6,173 nt of DNA from Methanoregulaceae archaeon (GTDB lineage Archaea; Halobacteriota; Methanomicrobia; Methanomicrobiales; Methanospirillaceae): contig DUGL01000195.1 of the NCBI GenBank assembly GCA_013331415.1, positions 1 through 6,173 of the forward strand, in the 5' to 3' direction. This document shows positions 1 through 4,836 of this stretch, piece by piece. Made by a program: the position numbers and the translations under genes. Below the pieces are notes generated by a model. The model saw only the letters and a program-made list of their open reading frames with translations. It was not told where the DNA came from and did not search any database. Positions within the stretch are counted from its first letter, which is position 1, and each line of letters opens with the position of its first letter.

Positions 1-527
1 GGAAGCATGCCCTCCTTTTTCGGGTCGTTTGAGGAGATACAGGCACCGAGGTTCTCTCCCCGGAACGCAAGTGCTGCACGGTGACCAGCCCCTGAGCGCA
101 GGTCAAACTCGATCCCGAATGCAGAAAGGTCCACCTCGTCCTGTACGGATGATGAGAGCGGGATCGTATGGCTGATCCGGCCTGCCCGCCGGTCCACGAC
201 CCGTCCGGCACCATCAATAGTCGCATAGTTGCACCGGAACCCGATCATCCCGGGGTCCATCCTGATACCGGTCCCCACGGCCTCCAGCGGCCCGCGGCCG
301 GTGTAGTTCTCCTCCGGCGGATACCCGAGGATGCTCAAATGCGCGGTGTCGGATCCGGGGCGTATCCCCGGGTTGATGGTATCCATGATCCCTGCGACCC
401 CTTCAGCTGTCATGCGGTCGAGAACCGGGGTCCGTGCCGCCTGGAGCGGGGTCCGGTCCCCCAGTTCCCTGCAGGGCCGGTCAGAGACCCCGTCAAGGAC
501 GAGCAGCAGGACCTTTCGTGCCGTCAT
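1..527 (-). CDS. apgM: Archaeal-type 2,3-bisphosphoglycerate-independent phosphoglycerate mutase, N-terminal part (cut by window edge)
   Basis: ApgM interconverts 3- and 2-phosphoglycerate in glycolysis and gluconeogenesis in the cytoplasm; it belongs to the metal-dependent alkaline phosphatase superfamily. Only the first 175 codons are visible, of roughly 400 usual for the family. The protein opens with the family signature MTARKVLLLVLDGVSDRP, whose D12 is the expected metal ligand. GSDTAHLSILGY follows at 58-69; by comparison with the NSEVGH motif of bacterial iPGM, S59 is the likely nucleophile. GRGPLEAVGTGI (78-89), GFRCNYATID and RRAGRI are also typical of archaeal ApgM. I chose the ATG at 527 because it gives the usual N-terminus. 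An in-frame ATG at 569 would add 14 residues without family support, and the TATA-like element at 554-559 sits inside that extension. No Shine-Dalgarno is visible, so the transcript may be leaderless. The gap to rps3ae is 109 bp, so this is probably a separate transcription unit. Confidence 0.9.
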   Translation of the reverse strand, partial: MTARKVLLLVLDGVSDRPCRELGDRTPLQAARTPVLDRMTAEGVAGIMDTINPGIRPGSDTAHLSILGYPPEENYTGRGPLEAVGTGIRMDPGMIGFRCNYATIDGAGRVVDRRAGRISHTIPLSSSVQDEVDLSAFGIEFDLRSGAGHRAALAFRGENLGACISSNDPKKEGML

Positions 528-553
528 TCTGAGAAGAGGTACGGACTGCGGGG

Positions 554-559
554 TATTAT
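554..559 (-). promoter_or_regulatory. TATA-like element upstream of apgM
   Basis: Read on the minus strand this is ATAATA in a GC-rich setting (context AAGCATAATACC). Its centre lies about 29 nt before the apgM ATG at 527. With the usual archaeal TATA-to-start distance of about 25 nt, transcription would begin only a few nucleotides before the ATG, which fits the absence of a Shine-Dalgarno sequence. The BRE match is weak. The call rests on position and AT-richness only. Confidence 0.4.
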
Positions 560-593
560 GCTTGACCATTGGATACGCCAGGCCGGGCGCTGC

Positions 594-610
594 GGGAAAA
601 CAAAAGGAAA
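594..610 (-). terminator. Pyrimidine/T-rich putative terminator after rps3ae
   Basis: On the minus strand, about 27 nt after the rps3ae stop codon, the sequence reads TTTCCTTTTGTTTTCCC. Archaeal RNA polymerase commonly stops at T-rich tracts in the non-template strand without needing a hairpin, and I see no strong stem just before it. Its place between the last gene of the ribosomal operon and the TATA-like element of apgM supports the role. Confidence 0.45.
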
Positions 611-636
611 TGTTCGGGGAGGTCACGAGCGGCTGG

Positions 637-1230
637 TTATGCCGCCCGGACGACACCGACTTTTGACTTGATGATCTCCACCCTGCGGATCGGGAAGAGG
701 GGCTTTACCGCCTTGAAGAGTTCCTTGGAGATGTCTCCGGTCACGATCCCGTTGAGGAGTGCAGAGAAATCCGCCTCTTTCACCATCGCCTGAACTCTCG
801 CCATGATCAGTCCACGGATGGCATGGGTCTGGCTCAGGTTCGCCCGGGTCAGGGTGTAACAGGTGACCGTGAGGTCAACTTTTTTACCGTCCTTGGTGGT
901 GACCGGGATGTGAGCGTCAATCCGCGAGGTCCGCCGCTTGACAAGGGACCGCAGGTAATCGCGGGTCAGTTCGTGCCCGATGAACTCGGTGTATGCTGCG
1001 TCTGCCGCAACATCGTTGACCCTGAACTTCATCTTCACATTCTGCCGGGAGTAATCATTGATGATCTCGCCGAGCGTGGTCTGCATGATCCTGCCCACGA
1101 GGTTCTCGGGACCATTCGCGATGGTATCCCCGATGTACGTCTTTCCAAGACCTTCAGGGGTGTATACCTTGTACCAGCTCTTGGCCTTCCAGCCTTCAAC
1201 TCTTCGTCCAACCTGTTTTTTCTTTGCCAT
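637..1230 (-). CDS. rps3ae: 30S ribosomal protein S3Ae (eS1)
   Basis: This is the archaeal/eukaryotic small-subunit protein eS1, a 197-residue basic protein of normal archaeal length located on the platform side of the 30S subunit. The N-terminus MAKKKQVGRRVEGWKAKSWY is the family's hallmark. It is followed by YTPEGLGKTYIGDTIA, IMQTTLGEIINDYS, AYTEFIGHELTRDYLRSLVKRRTSRID, and the C-terminal IRRVEIIKSKVGV. The start at 1230 gives the standard N-terminus and follows the serS stop by 9 nt, with GGTGA just upstream. It is the last gene of the operon that begins with rps15; uS15 and eS1 genes near each other are a recurring archaeal arrangement. Pairing with a T-rich terminator about 27 nt downstream suggests the transcript ends here. 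Confidence 0.97.
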   Translation of the reverse strand: MAKKKQVGRRVEGWKAKSWYKVYTPEGLGKTYIGDTIANGPENLVGRIMQTTLGEIINDYSRQNVKMKFRVNDVAADAAYTEFIGHELTRDYLRSLVKRRTSRIDAHIPVTTKDGKKVDLTVTCYTLTRANLSQTHAIRGLIMARVQAMVKEADFSALLNGIVTGDISKELFKAVKPLFPIRRVEIIKSKVGVVRAA

Positions 1231-1234
1231 GCTA

Positions 1235-1239
1235 TCACC
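1235..1239 (-). promoter_or_regulatory. Ribosome binding site of rps3ae
   Basis: GGTGA on the minus strand lies directly after the serS stop codon TAA and four nucleotides before the rps3ae ATG. It fits the anti-Shine-Dalgarno end of archaeal 16S rRNA. Its position allows ribosomes finishing serS to reinitiate on rps3ae. Confidence 0.6.
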
Positions 1240-2769
1240 TTAGAGGAATTTGAAGAGATTTTTTGGTTCTCCAACCAGTTTTGCAATCTTCTCCGGCCAT
1301 TGACCGGCATCCAGGCCTTTCTGGGCAAGGAATGCTGCAGTCCACCGCTCAAGCCCTATCCCTGAGCAGCCCGACCAGCAGTCGCTGCCACTCTGGATCT
1401 TGACATTGAACCCTTTCGGGTACTTGTCCCCGTTGATGCTCACGTTCTGGAACTCGAGCCAGCTCGTGCTGTAGGGGAGGAATGCTTCGTAGTCTGTCGT
1501 CCCGATCCGCCCGCCGCACCCGCAGCCGGTATCGGTCTCGACCATCCCTTCCTGCGCCATGAACCAGGGCGTCACCTTCGCAGAGCGCCATTCGAGCTCG
1601 AGCAGGTCGCAAAAGACGCGGGTATAGACCTCGTGGAGCCGGTCTGCTGTCTCCACGGTCTGCTCAGGGGTGCCGAGCCAGAGGATCTCGATCCGGTGGA
1701 ACTCGTCGACCCGCTCGATCCCGTGGATGCCCCCGCTCTCGTACCGGTGCGAGGTCCCGCTCCGGTCAAAGACCCGGATGGGGAGGCAGTCGTTTGCGAG
1801 CGTCTCTCCCTGCACGAACGGCCAGAACGGGGGGCACTGTGCATAGCACATGCCGCCTATCGGGCCATCGATGCGCTTTCGTATCTCGTCGACCCAGACC
1901 TCGCCGGTCACCTTGAAGTAATCACCGATGTCCTCCCAGTAGGCCGGGTCGCGGGTTTTGGGGGTGCAGATGTAGTAGATCTCAGGGTAAACCCCCTTTG
2001 CATGCCCGGACCGCATCCAGACCTCCCAGGGGACCATCTTCGGAAAGATCATCTCCGAGAACCCGAGCGGCTGGATAATCTCCTCCATTACGATGGTCTC
2101 AAAGGCCCTGAAGAGCTGGACTGCCTGGGGACCAAAGATCCACTGGCCCCGTGCCGGTGCATGTTTGATCCAGCCCCGCTGGATCATTTCTGCCGTCGGG
2201 TCTCCCCCGAAATGCCGTGGTTTTGGGCCGCTCTCAAAGATGAGCTCCCAGTGTTCACCTTTGCCCCCGTATGCTGCAGCCTCGATCTTCTCCTCCACCA
2301 GGCGTATGAACCGATCCGGGATCCGGTTCTCGAGATCAGCGGCAGTGACGGCGAAGTCAAACGAGAAGGTATCTCCAGCAAAGGAGGCATTCTGGATGAA
2401 GGGGAGCTGCGGGACCCGGAAGTTCTCCGGGAACCGGCCCCGCATCGTGACCGAGAAGTGTCGTACCGCGATCTCGCGAATCCCGATCCGGAACTTCCCA
2501 AGTTTCGGGGCAATCTGTTTCCTGAAGCGGAAGAGTGCGTCATGGGCACGGGTGTATGCCCCGCTCTCGATGGTGAGGGTGACGACCTGGTCCGCGAATT
2601 CCGCTCCCACGATCTGCCCGACCTCACCGGTCTCAACGCCCTTCGGAACCCCTTTGAAGAAGAGCACCCGGTTTGCCTCGGCAATCAGCTCGGTGCAGGC
2701 AGCTTCAGCTTCCCGGGTAAAAGGGGCGCTGAACCGGAGTTCTGCTTCTAATCGGAAGTGTAACTGCAT
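1240..2769 (-). CDS. serS: Type-2 (methanogen-type) seryl-tRNA synthetase
   Basis: It charges tRNA-Ser with serine in the cytoplasm. This 509-residue enzyme is the rare class II form found in methanogens, with an idiosyncratic N-terminal tRNA-binding domain and a zinc site in the serine pocket. The N-terminal domain runs from MQLHFRLEAELRF to about residue 165. Motif 2 is RYESGGIHGIER (342-353), with R342, E344 and R353 matching the ATP-binding residues. By spacing to the Methanosarcina barkeri enzyme (zinc ligands C306, E355, C461, from memory), the ligands here should be C312 (in CYAQCPPFWPF), E361 (in EFHRIEIL) and C464 or C468 (in SDCWSGCSGIGLERW). Motif 3 is GIGLERW near the C-terminus. 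The open frame extends 21 nt further upstream, but the ATG at 2769 has a perfect GGAGG and gives the family N-terminus. It overlaps the 3' end of pcc1 by 22 nt. Confidence 0.96.
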   Translation of the reverse strand: MQLHFRLEAELRFSAPFTREAEAACTELIAEANRVLFFKGVPKGVETGEVGQIVGAEFADQVVTLTIESGAYTRAHDALFRFRKQIAPKLGKFRIGIREIAVRHFSVTMRGRFPENFRVPQLPFIQNASFAGDTFSFDFAVTAADLENRIPDRFIRLVEEKIEAAAYGGKGEHWELIFESGPKPRHFGGDPTAEMIQRGWIKHAPARGQWIFGPQAVQLFRAFETIVMEEIIQPLGFSEMIFPKMVPWEVWMRSGHAKGVYPEIYYICTPKTRDPAYWEDIGDYFKVTGEVWVDEIRKRIDGPIGGMCYAQCPPFWPFVQGETLANDCLPIRVFDRSGTSHRYESGGIHGIERVDEFHRIEILWLGTPEQTVETADRLHEVYTRVFCDLLELEWRSAKVTPWFMAQEGMVETDTGCGCGGRIGTTDYEAFLPYSTSWLEFQNVSINGDKYPKGFNVKIQSGSDCWSGCSGIGLERWTAAFLAQKGLDAGQWPEKIAKLVGEPKNLFKFL

Positions 2770-2972
2770 AGGTCCTCCGCAATTGCACAATTTGTGAGGT
2801 AATCATCCACGGATGCGATGAGGGAACGGAGCCGCGGACTCGATACGGTTGTTCTCACCTCGTCCCCTGAGGCGCAGCTCTGCATCCCCTGGAGGTTGTC
2901 AGGGGCAAGCGCCTGTGCAACACATCCGGCGTGCCGGTGGCGGGTGATGAGTATCCCTTCGATCGCTCTCAT
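2748..2972 (-). CDS. pcc1: KEOPS complex subunit Pcc1
   Basis: Pcc1 is a small dimerising subunit of KEOPS, the complex with Kae1, Bud32 and Cgi121 that transfers threonylcarbamoyl to A37 of ANN-decoding tRNAs (t6A). The 74-residue protein matches the family in size and pattern: a first beta strand (MRAIEGILITRH), then the ALAPDN motif at 22-27, a second strand around DEVRTTVSS, and the helix RSLIASVDDYLTNCAIAEDL (49-68), whose RSLxASVDDYL core is diagnostic. The start at 2972 overlaps the recJ stop as ATGA (4 nt), typical of translational coupling, with only a weak GGTG upstream. The 3' end overlaps serS by 22 nt. Pcc1 is a recurrent neighbour of rps15, a DHH nuclease and rps3ae in archaea (from memory). 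The other KEOPS genes are not in this window. Confidence 0.88.
   Translation of the reverse strand: MRAIEGILITRHRHAGCVAQALAPDNLQGMQSCASGDEVRTTVSSPRLRSLIASVDDYLTNCAIAEDLCSYTSD
2774..2778 (-). promoter_or_regulatory. Shine-Dalgarno that fixes the serS start
   Basis: GGAGG on the minus strand, four nucleotides before the ATG at 2769, lies inside the end of pcc1. It decides against the earlier in-frame ATG at 2790, which would place this Shine-Dalgarno inside the coding region of serS. Confidence 0.8.
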
Positions 2973-4186
2973 ACTGCACCGGTCCGTGCGATGGCTTCCC
3001 GGAACTCGTCCATGCGGGTGCAGGCGATAGTGGCCCCGGCCCTCATCCGGTGACCGCCGCCAAACCCGCCGCAGGCGACTGCTGCTTCATGGACCGCCTG
3101 CCCGAGGTTCAGGCCGAGATTGCCGGGTGCCCGGGCCGAGATATGGCAGAGGTCTTTCACGCGGACTGCCACGAGGACGGGCCGTTCCTGGAGCGTGTCC
3201 CGTGCGAGTGCATCTGCGACATCACTCGCCACGGAGGGTTCGTCAACCTCGAAGAATCCGTCACTGCCCTGTTTTCCGGCGAGATGCCGGAGTGCCTGGA
3301 TCACGCGGCCCCGGTGATCCCGGGTTATGTCCCAGGCTTCCTTAAGCCCTGCAGAAGATCGGAAGCAGAGTGATGCCGCAAGCCCGCCCTTTCCGCATTT
3401 TCCGCAGGCGTCCACGACCGCGGCGAGTGCATGGGCATCGGGGATGACCTCCCGCTCAAGGGAATACCGGTCCCCGTACAGCGATGTCAGTGTTGCCGCC
3501 GGGACGAACGGGCTGATCCGAAGGATTATGAGCGAGATGAGCGTGTCATACTCCATCTTCCCGTCCCGGGCCGCGGTCTCGATGAGATCGGCAATGGCCA
3601 TCTCGTCACCGCTGATCTGGGGAAGGTAGGGAGTTATCGACCAGAGGAGCCGTTCGTGCAGGTCACGGCCTGCCAGCAGGCACCCTTTCTCCGGGGTAAT
3701 GATGGCCTCTGCAACCGCCTCGTTGAATATCTCGAGGTTCTTCCCGGCAATCTCCTGGTTATCCCCGATAACCCCGAGCATGACGATGCCTGCCAGGTCG
3801 CGGTTGTCACCGAGCTGCCGGGCCACGAGGTACGCAGCGCCTGATGACGAGAGTTCGCGGTCTGCATCGATCCCGTCAAGTCGCGGGTTGACCTGGAGAT
3901 CTCCCCGGAAACGGGGGATGTGGTGGTCGACCACCATCACCTCGGAGGAGAGGTCTTCGAGGCCTGATCCAAAGTCACAGAGCAGGGTCGGTGTCTCCGG
4001 TGAGAGAGACGCCGGGCTGATCCGGGACGCTATCCTCAGCCTGAACTGGATACCCCGGCGAAAGAGCGCCGAACAGAGAATCGATCCCGCAGCTATCCCG
4101 TCCGCATCGTGGTGGGCATAGACCTCCACGAACTCCTGATGCGCGAGGTGCTCGGCGACCCGGGATGCGGCTTCTTCAAGGGACAT
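2969..4186 (-). CDS. recJ: RecJ-like DHH/DHHA1 family phosphoesterase (predicted single-strand nuclease)
   Basis: Predicted Mn-dependent nuclease of the archaeal RecJ family, acting on single-stranded DNA or RNA ends. The DHH domain shows the motifs in order: HHDADG at 25-30 (D27, D29 as metal ligands), CDFGSG at 70-75 (D71), VVDHH at 86-90 and GVIGDN at 139-144 (D142). The C-terminal DHHA1 domain carries the substrate-binding glycine-rich GGFGGGHRMRAGA at 373-385. A Cys/Lys/Gly-rich piece CGKCGKGG sits at 261-268. At 405 residues it lacks the OB-fold extension of bacterial RecJ. No signal peptide or membrane segment is seen. The start at 4186 lies 6 nt after the rps15 stop, without a clear Shine-Dalgarno; reinitiation is likely. 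Archaea have several RecJ paralogues (for example GAN, which binds GINS). Sequence alone does not say which activity this one has, so the family call is firm and the exact substrate is not. Confidence 0.88.
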   Translation of the reverse strand: MSLEEAASRVAEHLAHQEFVEVYAHHDADGIAAGSILCSALFRRGIQFRLRIASRISPASLSPETPTLLCDFGSGLEDLSSEVMVVDHHIPRFRGDLQVNPRLDGIDADRELSSSGAAYLVARQLGDNRDLAGIVMLGVIGDNQEIAGKNLEIFNEAVAEAIITPEKGCLLAGRDLHERLLWSITPYLPQISGDEMAIADLIETAARDGKMEYDTLISLIILRISPFVPAATLTSLYGDRYSLEREVIPDAHALAAVVDACGKCGKGGLAASLCFRSSAGLKEAWDITRDHRGRVIQALRHLAGKQGSDGFFEVDEPSVASDVADALARDTLQERPVLVAVRVKDLCHISARAPGNLGLNLGQAVHEAAVACGGFGGGHRMRAGATIACTRMDEFREAIARTGAV

Positions 4187-4192
4187 ACGAAA

Positions 4193-4651
4193 TCAACGGG
4201 AGAGGAGGATCTCTGCAGTCTCCGGCTTGTAACTCCAGCCGGCGGGGAGCCGTCCGCTCGATACGTAGTACTTTACCAGCCTGCGCACTTTCGATTCGGT
4301 CAGCTGGAGCTGACGCTTGTTGTGCAGGTCATTCTTATTCTCCGCAAGGTGTTTGCGAAGGCCGAGTGCCTTCACCATCAGGTTGCGGAGGTCTTCGGGG
4401 ATCTCGGGCGCCAGGCCGTTATCCCGGATGATCTGGTCGATCCGTTTTCCCATCACCAGTTTGACGTCAGGGACCCCGTACTGGTCACGGAGGACGAGGC
4501 CGATCCGGCTGCTCGAGTACCCCTCTTTTCTCAGGTCAACAATCACTTTCTCGATTGATTTCACGTCGGTATTTGACCAGGCCGGGGCCTCGCTGCGGTG
4601 CGGTCTGACCGATCCTGAATCGCCTCTCCGGCGTGCGTGTATACGTGCCAT
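4193..4651 (-). CDS. rps15: 30S ribosomal protein S15 (uS15), archaeal form
   Basis: uS15 is a primary 16S rRNA-binding protein of the small subunit. The 152-residue length is the archaeal/eukaryotic form, which has an extra N-terminal part compared with bacterial S15 (about 89 residues). The N-terminus MARIHARRRGDSGSVRPHR is the archaeal signature. The rRNA-binding helical core lies at about 96-130, including HLAENKNDLHNKRQLQ and KVRRLVKYY, which align with the bacterial S15 helix carrying the conserved H and R residues; it ends with SSGRLPAGW. The ATG at 4651 is fixed by a strong GGAGGTGA. It is the first gene of the operon rps15-recJ-pcc1-serS-rps3ae, and its leader contains hairpins and a terminator-like element (see 4685-4795). 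Confidence 0.97.
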   Translation of the reverse strand: MARIHARRRGDSGSVRPHRSEAPAWSNTDVKSIEKVIVDLRKEGYSSSRIGLVLRDQYGVPDVKLVMGKRIDQIIRDNGLAPEIPEDLRNLMVKALGLRKHLAENKNDLHNKRQLQLTESKVRRLVKYYVSSGRLPAGWSYKPETAEILLSR

Positions 4652-4654
4652 GGT

Positions 4655-4662
4655 TCACCTCC
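4655..4662 (-). promoter_or_regulatory. Strong Shine-Dalgarno of rps15
   Basis: GGAGGTGA on the minus strand, three nucleotides before the rps15 ATG, is a full match to the archaeal consensus. Its last three bases TGA also close an upstream open frame that starts with an ATG at 4771. Confidence 0.85.
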
Positions 4663-4684
4663 AGATGACACCATGTAAATCCGG

Positions 4685-4709
4685 AAAAAGAGTCGTCTCT
4701 GCTGACTCT
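4685..4709 (-). terminator. Hairpin plus T5 tract inside the rps15 leader
   Basis: On the minus strand AGAGTC (4709-4704) and GACTCT (4694-4689) form a perfect 6-bp stem with a 9-nt loop, followed at once by a run of T (4689-4685). This has the shape of an intrinsic terminator. It lies only 23 nt before the rps15 Shine-Dalgarno. It could end mmp10 transcripts, end a short RNA, or attenuate the rps15 operon. The stem is only moderately stable, and archaeal termination depends chiefly on the T tract. Confidence 0.5.
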
Positions 4710-4795
4710 CCTGTAATCCCGAGCCTGATTCCAGCAAGGCCGTGCCATTCCGGCACGTCGGACTTACACATGCCAGCACACAGATATGTGCCTGC
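4685..4795 (-). ncRNA. Candidate structured leader or small RNA ahead of rps15 (unassigned)
   Basis: This stretch can form three separate hairpins on the minus strand. Hairpin 1 (4795-4772) pairs GCAGGCACA with TGTGCTGGC around a 6-nt loop, with one A-G mismatch and one G-U pair. Hairpin 2 (4757-4741) is CGTGCC/GGCACG around GGAAT. Hairpin 3 is the terminator-like stem ending in T5. A TATA-like element at 4815-4822 would start transcription close to 4792, at the foot of hairpin 1. I could not fit it to tRNA, to C/D-box RNA (no proper C and D boxes) or to H/ACA RNA (an ACA is present but no matching pocket). It may be an mRNA leader with regulatory folds or an independent RNA of about 110 nt; both are inference. 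Confidence 0.35.
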
Positions 4796-4814
4796 TCTAT
4801 CATTCAGCGGGGCA

Positions 4815-4822
4815 GATAATAA
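4815..4822 (-). promoter_or_regulatory. TATA-like element for the rps15 operon or its leader RNA
   Basis: TTATTATC on the minus strand (context CCTTATTATCTG) is one of the most AT-rich spots in the intergenic region, 15 nt after the mmp10 stop. A start about 25 nt downstream would fall near 4792. The 33 nt between the terminator-like T tract and the rps15 ATG leave no room for a promoter plus Shine-Dalgarno leader, so this site is the best candidate for driving rps15. Confidence 0.4.
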
Positions 4823-4836
4823 GGATATCGAAGGAA

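Noticed and set aside
528..569. 14-codon N-terminal extension of apgM from the ATG at 569
   Set aside because: In frame, but not seen in the family as I know it, without a Shine-Dalgarno, and containing the best TATA-like element for the gene.
168..671. 167-codon plus-strand frame over apgM and the apgM-rps3ae gap
   Set aside because: Opposite the recognised apgM coding sequence; composition is that of a shadow frame (many Pro, Gly, Arg) with no motif.
1633..2751. 372-codon open frame on the plus strand opposite serS
   Set aside because: It is antisense to a certain serS gene. GC-rich codons on one strand create long stop-free frames on the other, and its product, rich in Pro, Asp and Glu, shows no recognisable motif. 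No ribosome site supports it.
4109..4558. 149-codon plus-strand frame spanning the recJ start and rps15
   Set aside because: It lies antisense to two recognised genes, crosses their boundary, and shows no family motif.
4685..4795. tRNA, C/D-box or H/ACA guide RNA in the rps15 leader
   Set aside because: No T-loop GTTCRANYC or cloverleaf, no C box with matching D box, and the single ACA is not placed after a stem with a guide pocket.
4561..4803. 80-codon minus-strand frame overlapping the rps15 leader and 5' end
   Set aside because: Out of frame with rps15 and running deep into it; it lacks a ribosome site and family resemblance. Most of its length is a shadow of rps15.
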